Position numbers and translations under genes: made by a program. From positions 20,183,266 to 20,247,265 of the forward strand of contig NC_036443.1 in NCBI RefSeq assembly GCF_002775205.1: 64,000 nt of DNA, in the 5' to 3' direction. Each line of letters opens with the position of its first letter. Position 1 is the first letter of the stretch. The stretch is from Xiphophorus maculatus (lineage: Eukaryota > Chordata > Actinopteri > Cyprinodontiformes > Poeciliidae). The notes below the pieces were generated by a model. That model was not told the DNA's origin and ran no database searches. It was given only the letters and a program-made list of their open reading frames with translations. Shown piece by piece: positions 46,580 through 58,166 of this stretch.

Positions 46580-49500
46580 TCTTTTTCCCACCCTTGGGAG
46601 CTTTGTCCAGTCCCTGGATATACTTGCGAGGAATCTGATAATGATCTGAAATTGAATTAACGAAAAGAAATCGTAACTCAGTTTGTTCCAATAAATATAT
46701 TACCACAAAAAAAAAGGTTCTTACCAAGCAGCAGGTTTCCAACCTGATGAACCTGGTTACCTTGGATCTGGACCAGGACTCTGTCTTTAGCTCCAGGGAG
46801 GATCTGTAAGACAGCGCTGGCCTGGACTCTGTGCTGCAGAGCAGTGGCAACTACTGCAGGATCCAAACCATACACTTCCAAATTCTTTATTAGAGTCACC
46901 TACAGATGTAAATAAACAACAAATAAAAACAGAGAAACAGCCCAGATAATATTGAATTATTTGAAGGCATTTTGTTAATCATATAAAGGCTCTGAAAAGT
47001 TTGATGTTTTAAACTAAAATGCTCCACAAAATAAAAATATCCACTAGTTTCGGATGGTTTTTCAGAGATACATGGGATGTAGGTTCAGGACACCAAACTG
47101 AGATGAAGTCATATTCAAAAATATACAGTAGCTATATTATTCGATATCTGTTATACCTTTAAAAAGTGTTTATGTATATATTCCGATATAACTCACACTC
47201 TAATCTGTGATTGAAATATTAAATATCTACATTGAGCTACAACTGTTAAGTTAGGAAAAGTTTTGTCACCTTCTTATTAGAACCTCGAGAAGCCACAGAG
47301 ATGTCTATTGGCTCAATGTGGCCCTTCTTTACTGTTGCTGCTTGTCCAGGAAACACAACCTGATAACACTCTTGCATTCTTCCCAATGTCCTGTGAAGAA
47401 GCAGATGATTTTGAATAAAAACTACTGCGACAAGTATCATGTCCCTCTCCCACATTCTTGGTTTTCACATGAACAGAAAATCTAGTGGAAGGAAAAAAAA
47501 AATTTTTCTGAGCCATACATGGAGTCAGAAGCATCTTACCAACCCAAACAAGTATTTTAGTAGGAAAACACTTCTCTATTAAAAATCCTTTTTAAATTGG
47601 TGTTTCTATACCAATCAACTAAACAACCACTGGAGTGTGCAGTTAAAAGCAGCTGGAAAAATTACAAAATGTAAATATGAAGCCACAAACAGGGTATGAT
47701 GACATTCATTCATATTCTTTACTTCTTTTTTTTACCTGCTAAAAAGGTCATCCCATTTGAGACACTCTACCTCCTGGTATTCTGATTTCTCCAGTAAGCA
47801 GTCACACAGAGTCGGGTTTATAGTCACATAACTGGTGGAAAAAAAAGAGGAGCTCAGGTTAAACAACTGACTCTAAGTAAGGAAAATGTGGCCATGTTTC
47901 CTCTGGTGAATTGCTAATAGATTTAATTCAATTTCTTTTACTTGCAATTATAGACTTATTTTAGAACATCTTGAGAATCGCTGGCTTTCATAGCATGAAA
48001 AGAAGAACTTCTGTAGTGTGACTTTTTAGCCGTTTTACAGCATCACATGTTCTCAGTACTAAATTTACTTAGCAGTGAAGGTGGAAATTTTAACCACAGT
48101 TCTAAAAAACAATGAAGGATGTCTTATTTTGAAACTTATTTTTGTTAAATCTGAAGACAGACCAAGATAAACAGATGTAAAACAATATTTACTCAAAATA
48201 AAACATTGCTACTAATGTTAATTTTTGTTTCCTAATTCTTGAGGCAATAATTGCTGTAGTTTGCAAATATCCACTTACTTTTTATTATTCTCATCCACCA
48301 GCTCATTCTTCTTCACATATTCAGTGATTATACTTCTGACATCAGCAGGAAACATTGTCATCCCTTTCCTAAACAAGCACACGTCAATCTTTTCATCAGA
48401 GTGAAAATGTCACAAATCTTCCAAAACATGATATAGTTTTTATTCTTGAAGCATGGTATCATGTTCCTGCTGGAACATCCCACTGTGTCCAGCCCCAACG
48501 CATGACGCTGCCACCACCATGCTCACAAATTAGTGCAATGCTTAAAGGTTTAAAAGCCTAATCTTGATTTCTTCAAACATTCCTTTTTGTCTTTAAGGCC
48601 AAATAGGTGAACCATTGTCCCTTCTGACCATAAAACACTTCTCCAGATGGCAATGAGTTCATGTGAACAGCAGTTGTGTTTAGGAGTCATTTTTGTGGCA
48701 CTGACTATTTTCTCAATTCTACAATCTCTGAGACCATGCTGGTTCTAAACTTCCTTCAGGAAAGACAAATAGTGTTTCAGCAGCTTGGTGCTTCCCGGGT
48801 TGTTTGTGACTACTTGGGTCAGATGGGTGAAACATGGAGAATAACCTTAGACACATATCAACATGTGTTTGGTTAAAGTGGGCTAACATTAAGCTTCTTG
48901 GTCATGACTCCAACCATACTGAAGTCACAAATTAATTTGGCTTCTTGGTTCAAGTCCGTGGTGACAACATGCAAATATCTGACCAGACCTATTACACTTT
49001 GAGCTCAAATTATTTGCCTTAAATCTGCTTATTCCTAAAACATAAAATACTTTTTAAGAAAGTTAATATAAACGGGCAAAACTATTTGCATAAAGTATTT
49101 CAAAGGCCTTTGTAAACTCTGCTTCATCTGCTTTAGTGCATGTTCTAAGAATAACAAAAAAAGTACATTTGTCAAATGTCTTTGTATACAGCTTTATATT
49201 TTCTTGAAAATGTAAATAAAAAAATATATGGTGTCACACTAAAAGAAAAGCAAAATAAAAAGGATGATCTTGGGGTGTGCAGAAGACTAATATTTATTTG
49301 ACTCTCACCTAGGGAATATTAACTTATCCCTTCACAAGAGAGATGAGAGGGTAAGGTCAGTTTAAGCAAACCCCGGACACTTTCCTGCTGCGGTGCTGCA
49401 GTATCTCCTCAAAGTAAACACCGGCTCCAGCTCTTGCTGTGACGGCCACCTGCTGCCTGAACCATGCAAACATAAGCCTGCGTGAGGAGCCGTGGGCGAG

Positions 49501-51996
49501 AAAACTTCAAAGTGGACACACACACACCTCTTATTTGCATCCAAAAACAGTGGCTCCAACCGAGCAGACACAGAGTACAGAGTAGTGATCTCTGGAGGGT
49601 GATACGGGGCTTCTCCTTCTCCACTCAGCACCGCCGTTTCTTCAACACCTGCCTCCTCTGGAACGCTAAAGGACCGCAGTCTGAAAAATGTTTTAGTAAT
49701 TCAAAGAGAGACGAGCAGAGGTAAATGTGTGAAGCTTGCAGAAATGAAATTAAACCAAAAACAAAAAGGAGATTAAGCAGGGTTTAACTCACTGTTGATT
49801 TTTCCAGTCCACTTCCACAATGCTCTCCACACCCTTGGTGAGTTCTTTCACTTGAACAAGATTATGCTGCTGTTGCATGACTTGTAGAAACTTGGACAGC
49901 TGTTGAGAAGGTGCAAATTATGCATGACGATGAGAGTGTAATATAGCTATGGCTTGGTCCTATTCTGGGGATATTTTGTACCTTTTTATAACTGGATTTC
50001 TTGATATCCAGTTGCTTTCCGCTAGGGCTGGAAAAAAAGAGGATGCTCTCAGGAGTACTAACTTCAATTTGTTTTCAGCAGGTTTGAACAGATTGGTGAA
50101 GACCTTACCAGCAGGTGAACATGTGGTTCCGGAGAAATGTGCTAGTCAGCAGAGGGAGCTCTGACTTCTTAACCTTGCTCTTCAGAGCATGCAGGAAGCA
50201 CTGCAGCAGCAGGGCGTCCATTTCCTCTGTAAAATCAGGGTATAAAACTTTTTCTGTCTCATGTTATTTTTCTAACATCAAAAATAAAATCTTCATCTAC
50301 AGGTGAAGCTATGAACATATCAAAAATGGGACATTTTTAACCATTCGTAGACAAAATGTATTTATTTATACTTGCTACCATGAGGAGTTTTCTGCTCGTC
50401 CTGGTTCTCCTCGCCTTTTTCATTGCTACTTTCCACCTTGTCTTCCTCCGTCTCAGTGAGGTTCAGCTCCTCAAAACCACAACAGGCCTGATCTGTAACG
50501 GTTTCACCAGAGCTCTGCTGCTCCTCTGCACACGTTCCAAAATCATCATCGTCATCTCTACCTTCTTCTTTCTCATTAATTTCACATTTCTCTCTGTTTG
50601 TATCTTCTATTTCCCCATCCTCATCTGGTAAAGAGGGAGGATTTGATTTATCTCCAAACGCCCTGTAAAATAAAATAAAAAATTTGAAATGTATCCATCT
50701 ACGAGGATGTATTTGCATTTAGTGACACTAAATAAAGTCCCTACAAATGTGGGTATTAATAAATATAAAAGAGCAACAATATCACTGTGACTTGCAAGGA
50801 AGTCAAATAAAGCTTACTGAAATAAAAAACAAAAATCAACACCAACTAGTAAACGCCTGAGTGGTTTATCTCTTATGCAAAAGTTTTAAGTCCCTCACCA
50901 GAGGTAATCCATGTACGTGTGAAGAACGTACACTCCTCTCCCTTTCATACCCGAGCTTTGCATCTCCGTGGTTGATGTTGCTGCTTTGCCAACAGCAACA
51001 GGAGCCCTGCCAAGAAGCACGTAGAGCACAGTTATCCTTATATCTTTGAGGGTGGTGAAAGAAAGCATCTGCAGTTTTTTAATCTGTGCCACACCTATTA
51101 TTCACAATCAAAACAGCACAGCAGGACCCTTGTTTTACATCTGGAAGCCCGCATGAAGGCCTCACCACACCTGGCAGCATGAGATCTTTGGAGAAGCACA
51201 TCATTTCATTACAACCGAGACAAGCAGAGACACAACATAAATCATGCTGAAAAGGGAAACTTACCGGCCCCTCCAATCAACTTCTGAAGCACAGGAGCCC
51301 ATGTTCTGAATACTGGTAGGAGAGAAGGGTGTCGCCACAGAACATACACTGAAAGATAAGAAAAATCAACATTCTGAGCACATTTATCATGCTTCATTTT
51401 CTGTTTACATTATGCCTTATTTATTTTTTAGTACCTGTAGGATAAAGTCGTTTCTCCAGTTCAAAGAAGATAGGGTTTTTATGAAGAACATAAAGAGTCA
51501 CAGCTTCTCCTTTGTGTGCATAAATCCTCACAACATTAATTTCTTCTTTGTTGGGGACGAGCTCAGACAGATCATCAGCAGAAAGGGATGGAAATGCAAC
51601 TGAAAGGTCAGCTTTCAACTTTCTCCTACATGAAGTTAGGAGGAAGATTTTACTGACTTAATTTTATTTTCTTAATCGTATTACATTGCTTTTAATCAAC
51701 TCTGCTAAAAACAAAAATAATTTCAACGATTGAAGACTGTACTAGAACCTAGAGAATAACACTTAAAAGTGTTAAAACTAATAACGGACAAAACGCAGAC
51801 ATAAAAAAAACTAGAAGTTTGGAAAAACACATTTCCTTAGTAGACACGTCAATTAATAATTTTAAAGAAATTGTGAGGTTTATTTTAAACACATTGCTCT
51901 AAGAAATATCGCGTTTGTGGTGACAGCAGCACTTACTAACCTGTCTGATCCTTTGAGTACAGTGTTGGATTTGACACGAAACGGTTTGGCAAACAT
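46575..51996 (-). CDS. eif2d: eukaryotic translation initiation factor 2D (ligatin)
   Basis: eIF2D binds the 40S subunit, can deliver tRNA to the P site and helps recycle 40S complexes. Fifteen exons in consistent phase give 596 aa (human 584): 51996-51941, 51625-51435, 51348-51265, 51185-51095, 51006-50899, 50662-50379, 50226-50109, 50027-49982, 49899-49793, 49680-49528, 48368-48279, 47831-47736, 47390-47270, 46899-46725 and 46645-46575. The N-terminus MFAKPFRVKSNTVLKGSDR is nearly the human one. The PUA-type region spans about residues 95-175, an acidic unstructured linker 177-270, the SWIB/MDM2-like part about 385-470 and the SUI1/eIF1 domain about 490-585 (TVKKGHIEPIDISVASRGSN, QIQGNQVHQVG), ending in a Lys-rich tail. 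No stops or frameshifts; the gene looks functional. The last intron boundaries are all GT/AG. Confidence 0.96.
48440..49010 (-). mobile_element. Tc1/mariner-like remnant in eif2d intron 10
   Basis: The minus strand contains HGGGSVMRWGW-like sequence and, upstream, HLFGLKDKKECLKKSRLGF. These resemble the central 'KHGGGSVMLWGC' and preceding blocks of Tc1 transposases. Frames are broken and no terminal repeats were found. Confidence 0.6.
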
Positions 51997-52270
51997 CGTT
52001 TTGCAAATGAAATCTTTACAGAGACTACTGTACCGCGTCCACCATGAAACCTCTGTGGTTTAATGCGTCAACAAACATTCATCACAGATGCATATTTCTC
52101 CCACAGCAACATGTTCCCACTGCTTCTAAATAGCTTTGCACCGATCAAGTGTTTCTCGGTCCGACGCTTATTTGTTTCCGTCTTGAACATCTACCGCGAC
52201 TTTAGAGAGGAACATGAGTTCCGCGCAATCAGACGCTTCTTACTTTTTCTGTTACAGGGAGAGGTGAGTA
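51997..52270. promoter_or_regulatory. eif2d upstream region, possibly bidirectional
   Basis: Sequence immediately before the eif2d ATG is richer in CpG than the flanks. On the plus strand, GGGAGAGGTGAGTAAAG near 52257-52273 includes a good splice donor, so a divergent first exon is conceivable. No coding continuation was recognised. Confidence 0.3.
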
Positions 52271-52339
52271 AAGTACCCAAAACTTGTATTCTTCTGCACT
52301 GCACTACTTCAACATATTTGTACCCAACAAAGTAAAAAA

Positions 52340-54640
52340 TAGCAAAACAGCCATCCAAGAAATTACTCAATTAGAATAAAAAGGTGTTTGAGTGCCTGAT
52401 CAAAACATCTGATTTAAATAAACCTGGTGTCATCAGATAGATAAAATATAAAAGTATGTACAAATTGTGCTATTTTAAAGACCAAACTAATGATAAAAAA
52501 TTCAAATAGCAACAGATTCACACAGAAAAAACATCTTCCAAATAATCCTTACAATTATATATTGTAATACATGATCACAGCATTTATTCATATTTATACA
52601 ACTGTTCACTCTGAACACACCATTGTCATGCTCAAACGTAGTACTGGTGATATTATGTTGTGAGGATTATTTTCTTTTAAGTTGGTCCATCAGTGGTCAT
52701 GAAATGACATTCATTTTTTACTCACAGAGCGTTTCTTTATTTTTATCTCACCCACTTCAGTTATTTGCACTCTGTGTAAACACATGATGACGGACAAAGT
52801 GTCTCGAAGCTCGATATACTTGCTGTAAACAGAAAGAACAACCATCATGCTGTTAGCCCGCCTGCCTTTTGTCACATGTTCACAACAATTCGCAGAAAGT
52901 ATCAAGCTGTGATTTTCAACGAAAGTGAACAAATGTCTCATATGTTTCCAACTACTGAGTTTACTGTCTTGCAGTTGGTGGAGAGACAGGAAGAAATTAG
53001 ATTTAAATCTAAATCAGAGGTGCTGAAGTGGATTCGTCATTAATCTCAGACATAAATAATTGCTGAATTTTTCTTTCCGTTTTTGGTCGCATGTATTCCT
53101 ATTATTTTCTGGCATTTAAGTGTTTAGACTCAACAGACAGATTTTTCAGTGTCTTATTTCTATGCAAGTATATTCATTATTTACAAACAGGACCCTGGCC
53201 ATCCATGCTTAGCTGTTTGGAGAGGCAGTTTATTACGTGAACGATTTCAACTACACAGAAAAGGAGAGATGCCAGTTTCTGTGCAGAGTATCATGCATGT
53301 GGCCATTGGTGACTGAAAATACATAAAATGTAAACGGTACTTTTGTTTACATTTGTGGTGATACTTTCTATAGTAAGAGAAAAAATAGAAAAGAAATATA
53401 ATTTGTCTGATTACATGACCTTTTTTGTTACCACAATTGGCTGGATTTAGATTTAGGAGGCAGAAAAACAACATATGGTTTTGATTTGCCTGTTTGTGAG
53501 GTGCAGCACATTGTTTTTCACAAGTGATCTCAACAGGCTGAGTTTGACTTAAGGAGGACAGACATGTGAGCTGCTAAGCACTCATGTCAGAAATATCCAA
53601 AGATCTTCATATATAACATAACTTGCAGCACAAACAACTCATTTGGTCTCATGTGGGATTAGACAATTAAATGCTTCATTTGTCTAGCATTCCCTTTTTA
53701 CAATGTCTGTAAAGTAACAATATAATATAATTTATCAGATGAACTTTTAGTAGGAGAGACAAATAAGCTAAATGTGTAAATTTGTTTTATGGCTCTAGAT
53801 TTAGGCTCACAACCGTTTCCCCTGAGGCACTTTGTGCAGTAGTAGGCAGCACTGCCCCTAGTCACTGGTCCTGTTTGGGGTGTCCTTGGTCAGGATATCA
53901 AGGGAATATATGAGGATAAATCTCATTTCATCACTCAGAGATGTGATTCTGTTCACATCGTTGGACCATGGCCATTGATGTGCATGGGAGTAGTTCACAG
54001 ACAAGGGTTAAGCAGATGGGATGCAATTGAACTCCTCTGACCCCATAGTTCTTAGTCAAAATAAAGGCTGGACTGCTCCCTTTAGCTTAGAGGGCAGTTT
54101 TTGCCTAAAGTGAAAGAGATTAAGTAGAGGTAGACAATGTGGCTGGAAAACGTTTCATATCAGTCAATATCAATTATTGATTAGTTTTCTGTTTTAAATA
54201 TCTGAAATACTACTAAAATGATGGCGTGACCCTTCCTGTTTTATTGACAGTTTCACTCCGCACTGCTATTTATTTGTTAGCAGTTATGAGACATGGTGGC
54301 AAAGCCTTGAACTGCTGCTGTGCAAGTTACTCACCAGGTACAGTAAGTAACTGTTGAGCAACCACAAGTTACTCAGCAAATTGTTTCTAGGTAACCGAAG
54401 AGTGAGTGACCACCAGTCTTACTTAGCTGGCTGTAAGGGGCTGAGTGACTGAAGTATTTTCTCTGCACATCCCCCAGAATGCTGTGCGGTTCTGGCTTGA
54501 TTCCAGGGAAATTATTGAATATTTTACCAGACACATTATCTATTGATATTGATGATGTATTTATTGCGATAGGTATTGTTTTATTGTTGAGCCCTAAATT
54601 AAAATATTTGGGTGTTTTTCTTGATGCCCGAGTCCATCTA
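52340..54640. other. intergenic, nothing firmly recognised
   Basis: AT-rich. Near 54595-54636 the plus strand reads LKYLGVFLDARVHLD, reminiscent of a LINE 'LKYLGV' segment, cut by the hAT element at 54644. Too short to classify. Confidence 0.4.
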
Positions 54641-54643
54641 GAT

Positions 54644-55107
54644 CAGGGGTCCCCAAACTTTCTCCTGTGAGGGCCACATAACTTGTCCCTTCTCTGATGG
54701 GGGGCCGGGGTCAGTTTGTAACAGAAAAAGTGTGACGATTGTAAGAGTGCTAAACCTAAAAATGTATTGTTTTTCAGAAAGCACAATCAAATAACCTTTT
54801 CTGGATTCTTCAGAGAACAAAAGTCAGGAAATAACACTATTTATGAAATAAATAATAACCAAATAACACTGGGTTCTCCACATAAAAAAAGGGTTAGGGT
54901 CAATTATATGCATGTATAAAATAGTTACTAACTAGTAGTTAATAATAAATAAAGTTCATTACTAAGGAACATTTATTTTATTGCAAAAGTCCAACTTATC
55001 AAATAAAAATGCACATATATGAAAATACTCTGGTATTGTTCAGGGGGCCGGACCAAATGTGGAGGCGGGCCGCATCTGGCCCGCGGGCCGTAGTTTGGGG
55101 ACCACTG
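54644..55107. mobile_element. 464-bp non-autonomous hAT element
   Basis: Termini CAGGGGTCCCCAAACTTTC and the inverse TAGTTTGGGGACCACTG. Perfect 8-bp target duplications ATCTAGAT at 54636-54643 and 55108-55115. Subterminal GC-rich GGGCCGG blocks contrast with an AT-rich middle. No transposase. Perfect duplications suggest comparatively recent insertion. Confidence 0.9.
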
Positions 55108-55316
55108 ATCTAGATTCTGACTCTCAACTATTGTGACAATACAGATCAGTATTCACAGACCCCAAGATGGATTTTTCTGTCGAACATAGCTCCAAAATAT
55201 ACATGGAAAATCAGCTGCCCATTGTGCATATTACGGTATAGTGTTTGAACGAAGATGGGGCCACATGTATTTCCAGGACTTAGCTATCTGCTGTTCCCTA
55301 AACTTTGTCAGTGCAA

Positions 55317-55411
55317 TGTTTATGGGGGTAATCAACATGTTCTATGTTTGATGTAGGTGTCTAGTTGAAGCATTCAGACTGTGCACAAATATGTGGGGGG
55401 TTCTAACTGGA
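55317..55411 (-). repeat. repeat arm shared with 45296-45400
   Basis: Minus-strand copy of the block at 45288-45400 (CATGTTCTATGTTTGATGTA, GGGGGGTTCTAACTGGA). Interrupted at its end by the solo LTR at 55417. Confidence 0.8.
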
Positions 55412-55416
55412 GTATT

Positions 55417-55791
55417 TGTCATGTTCTGTGTTTTTCTGTGTATTTATTTAGAGTTTTCTGTGTCCCTGAGTCTTCATGTTGTCCTGTCCTCCCTTTGATT
55501 ACTCCCAGGTGTTTCTCATTCCCTGATTATCCCCCTGTGTATTTAGTGTCACCTGTGTGTCTGTGTCTTTGTTGGGTCCTTGTCTAATGTGCGCTCAGTC
55601 CTTCGTGTGTCCCGTCATAATCAGTTGCTACCGGCGTTGAGCCCTGGTTTCCGCTTAGTCGTGCTGCCTGTGTTATTGGACTTGTTTTGGACTGTTTTTG
55701 ACATTTCCTTTATCATTAAAACAACCATTATTCATCTCACCTGGGTCATCTGCGTCTGCCTCACCACCTCACACCACACCATTATATGACA
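55417..55791 (+). mobile_element. solo LTR of an LTR retrotransposon
   Basis: The 375-bp unit begins TGTCATGTTCTGTG and ends ATTATATGACA. It is flanked by 5-bp duplications GTATT (55412-55416) and ATATT (55792-55796). Comparison with the uninterrupted repeat at 45288-45310 shows the intact site AATATT, confirming insertion and the original ATATT duplication. It contains an ATTAAA-type poly(A) signal near 55715. No internal region remains, so it arose by LTR-LTR recombination. Confidence 0.85.
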
Positions 55792-56540
55792 ATATTACTC
55801 AATAAAAGCTTCACAAAATGAGCTCTATATTATTACTGCTATAAAGAAGAGATATACTTAAAACAGTTTGTTTCCTTCTGCTTGGCTTGACAGTGAGCAA
55901 CTGTTACTGAATTACTTTAGTCATGGCAATGAGATAGGTGATGTGTTCTTGGGCTTTGACATTTAATATTTTTGAAGAAGAAAAATGAAAACACGTAATT
56001 AGTTTCTAAGGCTTTTACTAGCAAATATATAAAACTTATTGAAAGGGTTAATATTTCCAGTGTGGGATGTTCAGTTTTAGAACCACTATTAACTCTGGCT
56101 TGTTAAATATCCTCCCGAGAGCAAAAGTCTGATGAGGATCCATTCTTGTCTTATTAGTGCCTGGAACTCATCACAAATAGTTGGTCGCCAGATTCCCCAC
56201 CAGCTATTTAAGACATAACCACAGCCTCTTATTGGGGTTTTATTGACACAGATAAAAAACTCCTGTGTTCTGATCTTTAATGTGCCTCATCACTTATTTA
56301 GTGTGGCGCAGTTAACTATGGATAAACACCAGACAGTTCCTCTTAGAGAACATTTTGATCTCACCTTTTATTCATTTCAACAGGGCTCTTGGAATAATTT
56401 ATAAGAAAGTCCACTCCATTGGATGAAAAGCAAGACTACACATCATTTCAGGTTCCTCCAAGATCTCTTTCAGAAATTATGATTTCCAGTTGGAAGGATG
56501 ATTAATCAGAGAAAATGACTTCATACATGTCCATCTATTA

Positions 56541-56640
56541 AAGCTGCAGTACGTAACTTTTATAAAGAATATGTTTTTTACATATTTGTTAAAACTGTCA
56601 CCATGTTATGACAATATGGAACGAGACAGATAATCTGTAA
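56541..56640 (+). repeat. dispersed MITE fragment, partner of 20072-20172
   Basis: Starts TTAAAGCTGCAGTACGTAAC and continues AAAGAATATG with an A/T-rich run, then AACTGTCACCATGTTATGAC. Confidence 0.65.
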
Positions 56641-56857
56641 AAAGATGGAGCTCCTGAGCAGCTATTGCTGTCTGAAGAAATGCACCGTTCCTGATGAAAA
56701 ACAACAAATAGGAGCCAGGAGGATCTTGAGACTCAATGTGCTCATGGCGAATAAACAACTTACCACTACAGAAAAACTGTTTATTTGCAGTCATTGGTGG
56801 ATATGCTGACTAGCCTGAGCATTCACAACAGGATCTGCTAACGGGGAAAAAGGGAAT

Positions 56858-57049
56858 GAGCAATGCCACAGGAAATTGTGACTGACAGCAATAAGCCTTG
56901 TCTCCAGTACTACCATTTCCAAATTATGTGATCAATTTTCAGAGACAGAGACATTAAAATAACTCTCATACCAACCGTTTATGAAAAACATTGTTGCAAG
57001 GTGAAAACAATTACTTGGCTAACGCAGTGTGAGCAAAACTTTGTAAGTT
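56858..57049 (-). repeat. repeat arm shared with 43901-44260
   Basis: Minus-strand copy of that arm. It lacks the internal 165 bp found there, with AGTT at the junction. Confidence 0.75.
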
Positions 57050-57059
57050 GTTTTTTTAT

Positions 57060-57950
57060 GTTGTTTTGTTTTTTGTTAAATCTTTCGCTATGGTATTTTG
57101 ACAGTACTTAATAGAAGATTTTCCACATCACAATCTTTTATGCTCATCCTTGGGGAAAAATGTTTCATGAGTAAAGACAAAAACATAAAAACTTTTTTTT
57201 TGCCACCCAAGTTTTAAAGTTGAGAGAAAAAGAAAATTTGATCAGTCGTAGAAAATGGGTCTTCAAAAAAGTATTTTCCCCCTTGCCTTTCAGGGCTTTC
57301 GTTTCGTAGTTTCAAGAACAAAAAATATATTTATTATTTTTTTCTTCTCACTTCACTATTATTCACTGTGTTACAATAATAGCATCAATGCATGTTTAGT
57401 AAATATTTTCTTTAAACTGTTTTTCCCACTTAAAGTTCTGTGCTTCCTGTGTAGATAGATTGTCAAGAGCGATCACTTTATTAAGAAAAATATGGTGGTT
57501 GGTTCTGTTTAAAATGTAATTATTTGTAATACAAAAAAAACAAAGAAAAAAAACACATAATTTCAGTTTGGACCTAATGTTTGTCAAGTCCGGTCTTCAT
57601 GTTTGTTTGCTCGGGTTCTGGAAACCAACTGCAGGAAATTAAATCAGCATGTTTAGAGTCCAAGACCAAACATTGTAGAAATGTGAAAGCATGGGTAGTA
57701 TGCAGGTTTAGCCATTATCCGGTTTTTAAATAAAGGGGGAAAGTGAATTAAAGACTAATAAAATATTTTATGGCTTGATACAAGGCTTTGTGCCCATTGA
57801 GAAAAACAAAGCCATAATCAGAAAATGGTCTCTGTTATAGTTCATCTGTTCCGTGACGCCTACAAAGTGTGTCTATTAAGTCTCTTTCCAGATTAGCGTT
57901 GAACTGTTACATAAGGTAAAATTACAGTGAAACCTTTCAACTCTTGATAA
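57060..57950. other. intergenic, nothing recognised
   Basis: AT-rich sequence between the repeat arm and the GPCR-associated MITE. Confidence 0.4.
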
Positions 57951-57964
57951 CTATTGCTTTACAG

Positions 57965-58166
57965 CAGTGCTTCTCAATTCCTGTCCCCTGCATGTTTTAG
58001 GTGTTTCCCTGCTGCCACACACCTGGGTTGAATCTATGAGTGATTAACAGGCTTCTGCAGTACTCGATGGCTGTAGAACAGGTAATGCAATCATTTGGAT
58101 CAGCTGTTCTGAAATAGGGGTACAGCTAAAACATGGGGGCCTGAGGACTGGAATTGAGAAGCACTG
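57965..58166. mobile_element. hAT MITE at the 3' end of the GPCR gene
   Basis: Termini CAGTGCTTCTCAATTCC and GGAATTGAGAAGCACTG are perfect over 17 bp. Perfect 8-bp duplications CTTTACAG at 57957-57964 and 58167-58174. Shares the CCTGCATGTTTTAG subterminal motif with the MITEs near 13 kb. Its right edge supplies the last codons and stop of the receptor reading frame. Confidence 0.92.

Noticed and set aside
52063..52335. A protein-coding gene opposite eif2d
   Set aside because: No recognisable family or splice-consistent continuation. Kept only as a possible noncoding divergent exon.
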